Shown here piece after piece: positions 15,155 through 24,600 of a stretch of 64,000 nucleotides of DNA. This DNA is from Rhodospirillaceae bacterium. Its GTDB lineage: Bacteria > Pseudomonadota > Alphaproteobacteria > Bin65. The stretch covers positions 1 to 64,000 of the forward strand of contig JAPPLJ010000020.1 in the NCBI GenBank assembly GCA_028819475.1, read 5' to 3'. A model generated the notes under the pieces. That model was not told the DNA's origin. It did not search any database and worked only from the letters and a program-made list of their open reading frames with translations. The translations under genes and the position numbers were made by a program. Positions within the stretch are counted from its first letter, which is position 1, and each line of letters opens with the position of its first letter.

Positions 15155-17410
15155 ATGCTCGAAACAGAACTGCGCAACGCCCGCCCCGCCGCCGCCGCGC
15201 GGCCGACGGAGACTTCTTTCACGGCAGGCCGGAATCGCGAATTCGCCGTTACCCGCAGGACGGTGGACGTCGATGGCGATGCCGCGATTGCCGCGCTTGT
15301 CGACGGTCTGGACCGGTCCCGCGGCGCCGTGTTCACCAGCGGTTTCGAGTATCCGGGCCGCTATTCGCGCTGGGATACGGGATTCGTCGATCCGCCGCTC
15401 GCCATTGAGGTGCGGGGCGACCGGATCCGGTTTGAGGCCCTGAACGACCGCGGCGCCATCCTGTTGGAGATCGTTTGCGCGGCTCTCGGACCTGAAGACG
15501 GGCTGGAGGTTTCGCGCACGCCGGACACGCGGGTCGACGTGGCGCCGCGCTCTGTTGCATTCCCGGCGGGCCGCGCTTTCTTCGAGGAAGACCGCAGCAG
15601 ACAACCCGGCGTATTCACTGCGCTACGGGCGGTCCTTGCGGCGTTCCGGACCGACAGGGACGATCATCTCGGGCTATACGGCGCATTCGGATACGATCTC
15701 GCCTTCGCCTTCGATCCGATTCGCCTCAGTCTCGAACGGTCCGGGGATCAACGCGATCTGGTGCTCTACCTGCCCGACGACCTGATCGTCGTGGACCGCC
15801 GCGCCGGCGTCGCCCGCCGCCATCTTTACGATTTCGAATATAACGGCGCCCGCACAAACGGCCTGCCGCGCGACGGAAGCGCGGTTCCCTACCGGCCGGA
15901 CCGGACCGGCGGGCATCTGGCCGATCGCCGGCCGGGCGACTATGCAGGCCTGGTGCGCAAGGCCCAGCGGGAGTTCCGCAAGGGCAACCTGTTCGAAGCC
16001 GTGCCGGGCATGCTGCAATCCCGGCCGGCGCCGGAACCGCCTTCGTCGATCTTCCGCCGCCTGTGCGACGCCAACCCCTCGCCCTACGGGTTCTTCCTCA
16101 ACCTGGGCGGCGGAGAGTATCTGGTCGGCGCTTCGCCGGAGATGTTCGTGCGGGTTACCGGCGACCGGGTCGAAACCTGTCCGATCTCCGGCACCATCAA
16201 GCGCGGCGCGACGCCGATGGAGGACCACGAACAGATCCGCAGGCTGCTCAATTCCGCCAAGGACGAAACCGAACTGACGATGTGCACCGATGTCGACCGC
16301 AACGACAAGTCGCGCATCTGCGCGCCGGGGACCGTCAGGGTGATCGGGCGCCGCCAGATCGAAATGTACTCCCGGCTGATCCACACCGTCGATCATGTCG
16401 AGGGCAGGCTGCGCCCGGGTTTCGACGGGCTCGACGCCTTTCTGACCCATATGTGGGCCGTCACCGTCACCGGCGCGCCGAAGCTTGCCGCCATGCAGTT
16501 CATCGAGGACAACGAGAAATCGCCCCGCCGCTGGTATGGCGGCGCGGTCGGCGCGCTCGGCTTCAACGGCAACGTGAATACCGGGCTTACGCTCCGGACG
16601 ATCCGGATCGCCGGCGGCCGGGCCGAATTTCGCGCCGGCGCCACGCTGCTGCACGACTCCGTGCCCGAAGAGGAAGAGGCGGAGATACATCTGAAGGCCT
16701 CGGCGCTGGTCGCGGCGATTTCGGGCGCAAAGGCCGGACCGCCGGTCGCGCTGCGGGCGGCGGCCGCAGCGTCGCCGGGCACGGGGATGACCGTCGCCAT
16801 GATCGACCACCGGGATTCCTTTGTGCACACGATCGCCGACTATTTCCGGCAGACCGGCGCCCGGGTCGTCACCCTGCGCGCCGAAACCGGCACCGGCTTC
16901 ACCGGCGAGGCCGTCCTGCGGGGCCTGCAACCCGATCTCGTCGTCATGTCGCCCGGCCCGGGAACGCCGGCGGATTTCCGCACCGGCCGGACCCTGGCCC
17001 TGCTCGACGAGATGACCGCGCCCGTTTTCGGAGTCTGCCTGGGCCTGCAGGCGATGATCGAATATTGCGGCGGGCGCCTCGCATTGTTGCCGGAACCGTG
17101 CCACGGCAAGGCGTCCGACATCCGTTGCAATGGACGCGGCCTGTTCGAAGGGCTGCCGCTTCGGTTGACGGTCGGGCGCTACCACTCGCTCTATGCCACT
17201 GTCGAGGCCCTGCCCACGGAGCTTTCGGCCACCGCGGAGGCCGACGGCATCGTGATGGCGGTCGAACACCGGCATCGGCCGTGGCGCGCCGTCCAGTTCC
17301 ATCCGGAATCGATTCTGAGCCTCGGCGGAGACGCCGGATTCGCCATCGTCCGCAACGCGGTCCGGCTGGCCCGCCCGTCGTGGCGCGAACAGCCGGTCGC
17401 AGCGGCCTGA
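15155..17410 (+). CDS. trpEG: Fused anthranilate synthase (TrpE-TrpG)
   Basis: A 751-residue fusion that makes anthranilate from chorismate and glutamine, the first step of tryptophan synthesis. Residues about 1-530 are the TrpE chorismate-binding part ('CPISGTIKRGATPMED', 'LTMCTDVDRNDKSRICAPG', 'AVTVTGAPKLAAMQFIE'). From about 545 a class I glutaminase follows, with Cys628 in 'GVCLGLQAM' and His716/Glu718 in 'FHPESI'. Fusion in this order is typical of Rhizobium, Brucella and Azospirillum relatives. The ATG at 15155 has GGGAAGA upstream. A 10-base tandem repeat (ccctttcact twice) lies just before that site. Control is by the attenuator. Confidence 0.96.
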   Translation: MLETELRNARPAAAARPTETSFTAGRNREFAVTRRTVDVDGDAAIAALVDGLDRSRGAVFTSGFEYPGRYSRWDTGFVDPPLAIEVRGDRIRFEALNDRGAILLEIVCAALGPEDGLEVSRTPDTRVDVAPRSVAFPAGRAFFEEDRSRQPGVFTALRAVLAAFRTDRDDHLGLYGAFGYDLAFAFDPIRLSLERSGDQRDLVLYLPDDLIVVDRRAGVARRHLYDFEYNGARTNGLPRDGSAVPYRPDRTGGHLADRRPGDYAGLVRKAQREFRKGNLFEAVPGMLQSRPAPEPPSSIFRRLCDANPSPYGFFLNLGGGEYLVGASPEMFVRVTGDRVETCPISGTIKRGATPMEDHEQIRRLLNSAKDETELTMCTDVDRNDKSRICAPGTVRVIGRRQIEMYSRLIHTVDHVEGRLRPGFDGLDAFLTHMWAVTVTGAPKLAAMQFIEDNEKSPRRWYGGAVGALGFNGNVNTGLTLRTIRIAGGRAEFRAGATLLHDSVPEEEEAEIHLKASALVAAISGAKAGPPVALRAAAAASPGTGMTVAMIDHRDSFVHTIADYFRQTGARVVTLRAETGTGFTGEAVLRGLQPDLVVMSPGPGTPADFRTGRTLALLDEMTAPVFGVCLGLQAMIEYCGGRLALLPEPCHGKASDIRCNGRGLFEGLPLRLTVGRYHSLYATVEALPTELSATAEADGIVMAVEHRHRPWRAVQFHPESILSLGGDAGFAIVRNAVRLARPSWREQPVAAA

Positions 17411-18229
17411 AACCGGCCGGGCAGGCAGACCTGCCGGCGCCGAACGCTTCGGCGTGCTTCCTTTCGGATTCCCTGCGAAAGGGTGTGCCGGACGGGACGG
17501 GCGCCGGAAAACGGCCGGATTTTGAATGAATGGTCAATTTTTTTCTTTTTCTTTTTTTGTGCGTCCGGCAGCCCTAACCCTTTGGAATCGTTGGAAAGAC
17601 TCCGTACGAGAGTGCAAGAAAATAATCCAGATAGGAAATATTACAGATTTCCGGCCGGGTGGGAGCGCCGCTTGACACCGGCGGCGGGCCGGAAAACGGG
17701 AAAGGCGGAGCGGTCCCGCACGGTCTCCCGCCTGTTTCTTCGTTTGCTTCTTTTCAGGGGGCGTCGGCCGGCCGCGGCAGGCGCACTTCGGGCGTTGACG
17801 GGGCCGATATAGGGCGCGGGACCTGCCGTGTCAAGGAATATTAACGAAAAAAAGGAAATAATTTTGAAAGACCGGCCCGGCTCACGGCATTTCGCAGGGG
17901 AATCCCGTGGGGATGCCTCTGCGAAAAGGGCCAGGCCGCCGCAAACCTGTCCTTCCCCCTCTTCAGAGGGGGAAGTGGCCGAGCGCAGCGAGGTCGATGG
18001 GGGTGCCGTGCCTGTAGGGCCGTGCCTGACGCTACTGCACCCCCACCTGACCTCCCCCTCTGAAGAGCGGGAGGGATAGGAAAGCGTCCGCTGGCGGATA
18101 CTTGCGGCTGTTCGCAGAGGATTCCTTTCGAGGGGGCCCTGCTGCGCCGATCTGCCGGCAATGCCGCCCGGCTCTGTTGCATTCCCGGCGGACGGCGCGC
18201 TAATTTTCCGGTCAGGAGGAATGGGAAAG
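17411..18229. other. Long spacer with repeats between trpEG and cfa
   Basis: About 820 bases without a supported gene. Left part: a hairpin (ggcagg/cctgcc near 17421-17436) and a T-rich tract (17537-17561) that may end trpEG transcription. Middle: A/T-rich DNA around 17830-17870. Right: a mosaic of inverted repeats (17890-18078). Near the right end, 18171-18191 repeats exactly a 21-base word inside trpEG (15549-15569). Confidence 0.6.
17890..18078. repeat. Mosaic intergenic inverted-repeat element
   Basis: Two structures are adjacent. At 17890-17926, arms starting tttcgcag and ending ctgcgaaa pair over about 18 positions with three mismatches. At 17952-18078, a left half containing ccctcttcagaggggga and later gatgggggtg is mirrored by a right half containing cacccccac and tccccctctgaagagcggg. 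A direct repeat, ccgtgcctg, lies in the centre. GC-rich palindromic elements of this look are scattered in many alphaproteobacterial spacers; no transposase is present. Confidence 0.7.
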
Positions 18230-19468
18230 ATGCTGCTGGCGCGATTGATGGACAAATGCCTGCCCGCCGGACGGCTGACGATTGTCGACGCCGCCGGGGC
18301 CCGCCATGTGGCCGGGCAGCAGGCGGAAGGCGCCGCCGACGTCACGGTGCGCATCCACGACCGCGCAGCGCAGCGGCGACTGCTGCTCAATCCGAAGCTC
18401 GCATTCGGCGAACTCTATATGGACGGCCGCCTGACGATCGAAAACGGCACGCTCTACGACTTTCTCGACCTGTTGTGCAGCGCGGTCGGCGCGTTCGAGA
18501 ACGACACGCTGATCGGGCGTTTCGGCGGCGCATGCAGCCGGCTGACGCGGCGCTTCCAGCAATACAATCCGGTCGGCAAGGCGCAGCGCAACGTGGCGCA
18601 TCACTACGATCTGTCCGGCCGGCTCTACGACCTGTTCCTCGACAAGGACAAGCAGTATTCCTGCGCCTATTTCAACGATGAGACCGACAGCCTGGAAGAA
18701 GCGCAACACAACAAGAAACGCCATATCGCAGCCAAGCTGCTGCTGGAATCGGATCAGAAAGTCCTCGATATCGGCTGCGGCTGGGGCGGTCTGGCGCTCT
18801 ATCTGGCGCGCGAGGCCGGGGTCGAAGTCACCGGGCTTACGCTCTCCAGGGAACAGCACGGCGCCGCCGAGGAGCGCGCGCGCAAGGCCGGCCTGGACAA
18901 CCAGGTCCGCTTCCGCCTCCAGGACTATCGCGAAGAGCGCGAGACCTACGACCGGATCGTCTCGGTCGGCATGTTCGAGCATGTCGGCGCGACCCACTAT
19001 CGCGAGTTTTTCGGCAAGCTGCGAACGCTGCTGAAAGAGGACGGCGTCGCCCTGCTCCACACGATCGGCCGCGCCGGCCCTCCCGGTTCGACCAATGCGT
19101 GGCTCGCCAAGTATATCTTCCCCGGCGGCTATACCCCCGCTCTCTCGGAAGTGATGGCGGCAATCGAGAAGGAAAACCTGTGGGTCACGGATATCGAGGC
19201 GCTGCGCCTGCACTACGCCAGCACGCTGCAGCACTGGCGAGAGCGGTTCGCCGCCAACCGCGACGAAATCCTCGACTTGTACGACGAGAGATTCTGCCGG
19301 ATGTGGGAGTTCTACCTGACCGGCTGCGAACTGTCGTTCCGGCGGATGGACCAGCTCGTCTTCCAGATTCAGATCGCGCGGCGCAGGGATGCGGTGCCGC
19401 TCACCCGCGGCTATATTGAGCGCTGGGAGGATCTGCACCGCGGCGAGACGGTATCCGCCGCCGCGTGA
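18230..19468 (+). CDS. cfa: Cyclopropane-fatty-acyl-phospholipid synthase
   Basis: A 412-residue SAM-dependent enzyme that adds a methylene bridge to unsaturated acyl chains of membrane phospholipids, usually in late growth or acid stress. It has 'NVAHHYDLSGRLYDLFLD', 'QYSCAYF', the SAM motif 'VLDIGCGWGGLALYLA', 'VSVGMFEHVG' and 'LHTIGR'. The ATG at 18230 is preferred because AGGAGG lies ten bases upstream; an ATG at 18221 is too close to that site. It is convergent with dapA across a 33-base GC-rich gap. Confidence 0.95.
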   Translation: MLLARLMDKCLPAGRLTIVDAAGARHVAGQQAEGAADVTVRIHDRAAQRRLLLNPKLAFGELYMDGRLTIENGTLYDFLDLLCSAVGAFENDTLIGRFGGACSRLTRRFQQYNPVGKAQRNVAHHYDLSGRLYDLFLDKDKQYSCAYFNDETDSLEEAQHNKKRHIAAKLLLESDQKVLDIGCGWGGLALYLAREAGVEVTGLTLSREQHGAAEERARKAGLDNQVRFRLQDYREERETYDRIVSVGMFEHVGATHYREFFGKLRTLLKEDGVALLHTIGRAGPPGSTNAWLAKYIFPGGYTPALSEVMAAIEKENLWVTDIEALRLHYASTLQHWRERFAANRDEILDLYDERFCRMWEFYLTGCELSFRRMDQLVFQIQIARRRDAVPLTRGYIERWEDLHRGETVSAAA

Positions 19469-19501
19469 CGGGTCGCCCGGCCGGCCCGGGCGTGGAACGG
19501 C

Positions 19502-20398
19502 CTATTCCGCTGCCGCCCGCGCCGCGTTCCACAGGCCGACATGCTCCAGCGCAGCCTCGACCTGCCGCTTCGAACTCTCGGCGATTTCGGTCAGCGGCAG
19601 CCGCGTTTCCGGCGAGGCCAGGCCCATCAGGCTCGCGGCATATTTTACCGGGCCGGGGCTCGCTTCGCAGAACAATGCCTCGTGCAGCGGCATCAGCAGC
19701 TCGTTGATCCGGATCGCTTCGTCGAGGTTGCCGGCGCGCCAGGCCTTGTGCATGGACGCAAGAAGGCGCGGCGCCACATTGGCCGTAACCGAGATGCAGC
19801 CGTCGCCGGATTGCGCAAGCAGGGCGAGGGCCGTCGCATCTTCGCCGGACAGGATGGCAAAATCCGGACCGCAGGCGAGGCGCGTCGCCAGCGGGCGGTC
19901 GAGCTTCGCCGTCGCGTCCTTGACGCCGGCGATGTGGGGCAGTTTCGCCAGTTCCGCCATCGTCCCGACCGTCATGTCGATCACCGAGCGCGGCGGGATG
20001 TTGTAGATGACGATCGGCAGGTCGGTCGCATCGTGCAGCGCCGTATAGTGGTCGATCAGTCCGGCCTGGGTCGGCTTGTTGTAATAGGGTGTCACGACAA
20101 GCTGGGCGTCCGCGCCGACAGCGCTGGCGTGTTTGGCGAACTCGATGGCCTCGCGGGTGCAATTGGAGCCCGTACCGGCGATCACCGGCACCCGGCCCGC
20201 TGCCCGCTTGACGCACAGCTCAACCACGCGCATGTGTTCGTCGTGGCTCAGCGTCGGCGATTCGCCGGTGGTCCCGACCGGGATCAGGCCTTCCGTTCCT
20301 TCGTCGATCTGCCAGTCGACCAGCCGGGAAAAACTGTCTTCGTCCACGGCGCCATTGTCGAACGGCGTAATCAGGGCAACCATCGAACCCTTGAACAT
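19502..20398 (-). CDS. dapA: 4-hydroxy-tetrahydrodipicolinate synthase
   Basis: A 298-residue aldolase that condenses pyruvate with aspartate semialdehyde, the entry to lysine and diaminopimelate and so to peptidoglycan. The pyruvate Schiff-base residue is Lys160 in 'IAGVKDAT'. The catalytic triad is Thr43/Thr44 in 'VGTTGESPTL', Tyr106 in 'VTPYYNKPT' and Tyr132 in 'IVIYNIPPR'. The start is the conserved 'MFKGSMVALITPF'; a longer open frame upstream lacks similarity. It is divergent from the lytic transglycosylase, sharing a 120-base spacer. Confidence 0.96.
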   Translation of the reverse strand: MFKGSMVALITPFDNGAVDEDSFSRLVDWQIDEGTEGLIPVGTTGESPTLSHDEHMRVVELCVKRAAGRVPVIAGTGSNCTREAIEFAKHASAVGADAQLVVTPYYNKPTQAGLIDHYTALHDATDLPIVIYNIPPRSVIDMTVGTMAELAKLPHIAGVKDATAKLDRPLATRLACGPDFAILSGEDATALALLAQSGDGCISVTANVAPRLLASMHKAWRAGNLDEAIRINELLMPLHEALFCEASPGPVKYAASLMGLASPETRLPLTEIAESSKRQVEAALEHVGLWNAARAAAE

Positions 20399-20518
20399 GG
20401 GAATTCTCCGGGATCTGCAATCCATGAGTCCTCGCGATAAGGTATACCGGCGATCCGCCGTCATCAAGCGAAGGCCTGCCGGCAGCAACCGGACCGAAAT
20501 TGTCGTGGACCGGCCGCG

Positions 20519-22687
20519 GTGAGCCGCCGCTCCTTTCCCCTGTGCCGGCCCGGCCTTGTCGCGGCTGCGTGTCTCGGCGTCCTGCTGGGTCCGATAGCGG
20601 CAGCGCCCTCGGCAGACGGCGCCCAGGCGGCGAAACGCCAGGCCGGTCCGGCGAAGCAGGCGCTGGCCGCAATCGAGCGGCGACAGTTTGTCCGGGCACG
20701 GCGGGCGATCCGGCGAATCCGCGATCCGTTCGACCGCGACGCGGTGCGGTTTGCCTACTATCGCCGCGAGGGCAATCCGGCGCGGGCCGCGGAAATCATC
20801 GAATTCCTGGAGGAGCATCCGGACTGGCCGTTGCAGCGGACCCTCGAACAGCGGGTGGAAGTGGCGCTGCGGGGCCGAGTCTCCGACGCGCGAATGCTGG
20901 CCTGGTTCGCGCAGCGCCCGCCGACCACACCGATCGGCTGCATCCGCCATATCGACCTGTTGCGCAAGCGCGGCGACCGGGGAGCGGTTGACGGGGAGAT
21001 CGCCCGATGCTGGCTCGGCCTGCCGGCGGGAACCGCGGGCGAGAAGAAGTTCTTCCGGAGATACGGACGCAGGATTTCCCATGCCGACAGGGCGGCCAGA
21101 GTCCGCATGCATCTTGACCGCGGGCGCTATCGCAGCGCGTACAGGCTCATCCTGTTCTTCAAACTGTCGTCCGGCTACGCCATCCCGCTCCGGGCGCGCA
21201 TCGACCTTCAGCGAAGGCCGCGTCCATGGACCGTTCCGAAATCGCTGAAGCGGATCGCCAAAGTGCCCGCAGCGAACCGATCGGAGCCCGGATTCCGCCT
21301 CGATCTCGCGCGTTGGAACCGGCGCAGGGGCAATCTCCAAGCGGCGAGCGCAGGGCTCATTTCCGCGCCGGAGCCGGGCAAGGCCACAGCGGGGCGCTGG
21401 TGGCTGGAACGGACGCTCGCGGTCCGGGAGCTGCTCAAGGAGCGGCGCCACGCCGGCGCCTATGCGGTGGCCGCCAGCCATCGCCATACCTCGGGCTACC
21501 GTTTCGCCGGCGCCGAAAGCCTCGCAGGCTGGATCGCCCTGCGCAAACAAGGCAAACCGGAAACGGCATTGAAACATTTCCAGCGGATTCATTCCGGATC
21601 GCTGCGCCACGATATCCGCGCCATGTCGGCCTGGTGGATCGGCGAGACCTGGCGCAACAAACTCCAGCCTGGCGACGCGGAAGCCTGGTATCGGAAAGCG
21701 GCCCCGGCAGCATTCGGCCTGCACGGCCAGTTGTCACGGATGCGGCTCAAGGCGCAGCACCTGGTCTTGCCCCCGGATACGGTGGTCCCGCCGCAATCGC
21801 GGGCGGCATTCGACCGGGAACCGGCCGTCCGCCTGACGCGTTTCTATCACCGCTACCGGGCAAAGTCGGAAAGCCGCCGGCTGCTCTGGCACCTGACTAA
21901 TCGCAGTACCGGCCGGTTTGCCGGCGGATCCGGCGAAGACATGCAGGGGGCCGGCCGACGCCTGTCGCTGATCGCCGAACTGGCCGCCGAACTGGGCGAA
22001 CGCCACATCGCGGTCCGGGCCGCGCGCCTTGCCCTGCCGCTGGGTTCGGTGCGCAGCCGCCTCGCCTTTCCCGTTATCGCCCTGCCGAAACGCCTGCCGG
22101 TCGAACCGGCGCTGGTCCTGGCCGTTATTCGCCAGGAGAGCGAATTCAACGCCAGAGCGCGCAGCGGGGCCGGCGCGCGGGGCCTGATGCAGCTCCTGCC
22201 GTCGACCGCAAGATTCGCCGCCCGGCGCGCCCGGCTGAAATGGAGCCGCAGGCGCCTGAGCCGCGACACGGCTTACAATATCCGGTTGGGATCCACCTAT
22301 CTCGCCCACCTGGTGAACCGGTACGAAGGCTCCTACCTGCTGGCCGCGGCGGCGTACAATGCCGGGCCGGGCCGGGTGGCGCGATGGATCGCACGGTACG
22401 GCCATCCCGACCGGGATATCGACCCGGTCGACTGGATCGAATCCGTACCTTTCGGCGAAACCCGAAATTTCCTGCGCCGCGTGCTGGCGAATGTCACTGT
22501 CTACCGGGCGCGCCTGGGCCTTAACGGACTGGCGGCGACACCGGCAGTCGCCTGGCGCGCGGCGGGGTCGAAAATCGCCTGCGACGCATCCGGCGCCTGC
22601 GGGAACGCCCGCGTCTCCCGGCCCCACGCAACGGCCCGCCCCGGCGCGGCAAGCGCCGGTCCAGCGACAACCGGAATAAGCAGATGA
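20519..22687 (+). CDS. Soluble lytic murein transglycosylase
   Basis: A 722-residue periplasmic enzyme that cleaves peptidoglycan to 1,6-anhydromuropeptides. A signal peptide (residues about 1-36, ending GAQA) is followed by a long alpha-helical superhelix (about 40-540) and the SLT domain: the catalytic Glu is in 'IRQESEFNARARSGAGARGL', then 'MQLLPSTA' and 'AAYNAGPGRVARW'. It is unusually rich in Arg and has an extended, low-complexity C-terminus. The GTG start has no good ribosome site, but an in-frame stop lies just upstream. Its products would feed AnmK, encoded at 47119. Confidence 0.93.
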   Translation: MSRRSFPLCRPGLVAAACLGVLLGPIAAAPSADGAQAAKRQAGPAKQALAAIERRQFVRARRAIRRIRDPFDRDAVRFAYYRREGNPARAAEIIEFLEEHPDWPLQRTLEQRVEVALRGRVSDARMLAWFAQRPPTTPIGCIRHIDLLRKRGDRGAVDGEIARCWLGLPAGTAGEKKFFRRYGRRISHADRAARVRMHLDRGRYRSAYRLILFFKLSSGYAIPLRARIDLQRRPRPWTVPKSLKRIAKVPAANRSEPGFRLDLARWNRRRGNLQAASAGLISAPEPGKATAGRWWLERTLAVRELLKERRHAGAYAVAASHRHTSGYRFAGAESLAGWIALRKQGKPETALKHFQRIHSGSLRHDIRAMSAWWIGETWRNKLQPGDAEAWYRKAAPAAFGLHGQLSRMRLKAQHLVLPPDTVVPPQSRAAFDREPAVRLTRFYHRYRAKSESRRLLWHLTNRSTGRFAGGSGEDMQGAGRRLSLIAELAAELGERHIAVRAARLALPLGSVRSRLAFPVIALPKRLPVEPALVLAVIRQESEFNARARSGAGARGLMQLLPSTARFAARRARLKWSRRRLSRDTAYNIRLGSTYLAHLVNRYEGSYLLAAAAYNAGPGRVARWIARYGHPDRDIDPVDWIESVPFGETRNFLRRVLANVTVYRARLGLNGLAATPAVAWRAAGSKIACDASGACGNARVSRPHATARPGAASAGPATTGISR

Positions 22688-23565
22688 CCCGACAGCCTTA
22701 TCGCGAGTCGAGATTTCTCGGGCAGGACGGGTTGAGCCATTATTACCGCGACTATGACGGCGGAACCGGGACCGGCGTTCCCCTGCTCTGCCTGGCCGGC
22801 CTGACTCGCAATTCGGCCGATTTTGCCGCCCTTGCCGAGGCGCACGCTGCAGAGCGCCGCGTCGTTTGTCCGGACTATCGCGGCCGGGGCGCTTCCGACC
22901 GTGCCGACGACTGGCGGACCTACACGCCCGAAACCTATATCAACGATATCCGGCATCTGATCGTTGCAGCCGGCCTGCACCGAATCGTTCTGGTCGGCAC
23001 CTCCCTGGGCGGATTCCTGTCGATGGGACTCGGCGCCGTGATCCCTTCCGCAATCGCCGGCGTCGTCCTGAACGACGTCGGTCCGCAAATCGAGGCATCG
23101 GCAACGGCCGAGATCGTCACCTATGCCGGTACGGACCGGCCGGCGCCCGACTGGCCCGCGGCGATAGCGGCGACCCGGGAGCGGTATCCCGAGTTCGAGG
23201 CTTGGACCGATGCGGACTTCGAAGACGTGGCGCGTGCAACCTACCGCGAAGGCGACGACGGTCTCCTGCACTACGACTGGGACGTGCGGCTGGTGCAGCC
23301 GATCCGCCGCGGAACCGGCGGCGCACCGGATTTCCGGGCCATGTTCCGCGCGCTCCACCATGTTCCGGTGCTGGCGGTTCGCGGCGGCAATTCCGATCTA
23401 CTCACCGACGAAGGCCTGCAGGCCATGCTGGACGATCACCCGGACATCAGGGGCGTCACCGTCCCCGGAGTGGGCCATGCGCCGCGCCTTCACGAACCGG
23501 CCGCGGCCGAGGCGGTCGACGGTTTCCTGAAATCGATCGACGAGCGGCATGGGCGGCACGGTTGA
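22684..23565 (+). CDS. Alpha/beta hydrolase
   Basis: A 293-residue hydrolase with the nucleophile elbow 'VGTSLGGFLSMGL', an oxyanion strand 'PLLCLAGLTRNSADF', an acid region 'LAVRGGNSDLL' and the catalytic His in 'PGVGHAPRL'. The substrate is not evident; relatives include epoxide hydrolase- and esterase-like enzymes. The ATG overlaps the transglycosylase stop (ATGA), and its end overlaps the next gene by 17 bases, so the three genes are likely one transcript. Confidence 0.88.
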   Translation: MTRQPYRESRFLGQDGLSHYYRDYDGGTGTGVPLLCLAGLTRNSADFAALAEAHAAERRVVCPDYRGRGASDRADDWRTYTPETYINDIRHLIVAAGLHRIVLVGTSLGGFLSMGLGAVIPSAIAGVVLNDVGPQIEASATAEIVTYAGTDRPAPDWPAAIAATRERYPEFEAWTDADFEDVARATYREGDDGLLHYDWDVRLVQPIRRGTGGAPDFRAMFRALHHVPVLAVRGGNSDLLTDEGLQAMLDDHPDIRGVTVPGVGHAPRLHEPAAAEAVDGFLKSIDERHGRHG

Positions 23566-24553
23566 TCTCCGTCCTCCGGACTTCGACAGCCTTGTCGATG
23601 CGGCGCGGCTCCTGCGCGGTGTAGCCGCCGTCACGCCCCTGTTGCGCTCGGACGCGCTGGATGCCCGGCTGGGCGCTTCCGTCTGGATCAAGGCCGAATG
23701 CCTGCAACGGACCGGGTCGTTCAAGTTCCGCGGCGCCTGGACGAACATTTCCCGCCTGCCGGAAGATCGGCGGCGCCGGGGCGTCGTGGCGTATTCGTCC
23801 GGCAATCACGCCCAGGCGGTCGCCGCCGCCGCCAGATTGCAGGACATTCCCGCGACCATCGCCATGCCGCTGGATGCCCCGGCCATCAAGCGGTCCCGAA
23901 CCGAAAGCTGGGGGGCGGACGTCCGCCCGTTCGATCGCGACACCGTTGACCGTGTCGGTTTTGCCGAAGCACTGGCCGAAGACCTCGGCCGCCCGATCGT
24001 GCCGCCCTATGACCATCCCGACACCATCGCCGGCCAGGGCACTGTCGGCCTGGAGATCGCCAGCCAGTGCCGCGCGCTCGGGATCGTTCCCGACGCCGTC
24101 GTCGTGCCCTGCGGCGGCGGCGGCCTGATCGCCGGTATCGCAACGGCGCTCAAAACGGCGATGCCGGGCGTGCCGGTCCATCCCAGCGAGCCCGCCGCCG
24201 GCAACGATACCTTACGCTCGCTGGAAGCCGGACGGCGGATCGCCCTGCCGGGCCCGGTCCGCTCCGTCTGCGATGCGCTGCTTGCGGAGACGCCCGGCGA
24301 ATTGACCTTCGAAATCAACCGGCAGGTGCTGGCGCCCGGCATCGCCATTGAAGATGCGGATGCGTTCCACACCATGCAGGTCGCGTTCGACGATCTGAAG
24401 CTCGTCCTCGAGCCGGGCGGCGCGGCCGGGCTGGCAGCCCTGACGTCGGGTGAAATGCCCTGCCGCGGGCGCACCGTCGTCGCGGTGGCCTCCGGCGGCA
24501 ACGTCGATGCGGAAATTTTCGTCCGGGCGCTGAACGGCCCGGACACCCGATAG
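23549..24553 (+). CDS. Threonine/serine dehydratase family PLP enzyme
   Basis: A 334-residue fold-type II PLP enzyme. The Schiff-base Lys is in 'TGSFKFRGAW', the substrate loop is 'SSGNHAQAV', the phosphate cup is 'CGGGGLIAG', and the end 'VAVASGGNVDA' is typical of threonine dehydratases and serine racemases. It has no C-terminal ACT domain, so it is a catabolic-type or racemase-like member rather than IlvA. The position just after 'VPVHPSEP' differs from the usual EPE motif. It ends the three-gene run and converges on the bactofilin gene. Confidence 0.88.
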   Translation: MGGTVDLRPPDFDSLVDAARLLRGVAAVTPLLRSDALDARLGASVWIKAECLQRTGSFKFRGAWTNISRLPEDRRRRGVVAYSSGNHAQAVAAAARLQDIPATIAMPLDAPAIKRSRTESWGADVRPFDRDTVDRVGFAEALAEDLGRPIVPPYDHPDTIAGQGTVGLEIASQCRALGIVPDAVVVPCGGGGLIAGIATALKTAMPGVPVHPSEPAAGNDTLRSLEAGRRIALPGPVRSVCDALLAETPGELTFEINRQVLAPGIAIEDADAFHTMQVAFDDLKLVLEPGGAAGLAALTSGEMPCRGRTVVAVASGGNVDAEIFVRALNGPDTR

Positions 24554-24600
24554 GCTGCCGCGCTGAACCGGCGCCCGCTTCCGGCGGGACCTTGCCCGAT

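Noticed and set aside
20399..21724. N-terminal extension of the dapA frame to 740 codons
   Set aside because: The extension is antisense to the lytic transglycosylase; DapA homologues start at 20398 with MFKGSMVALI.
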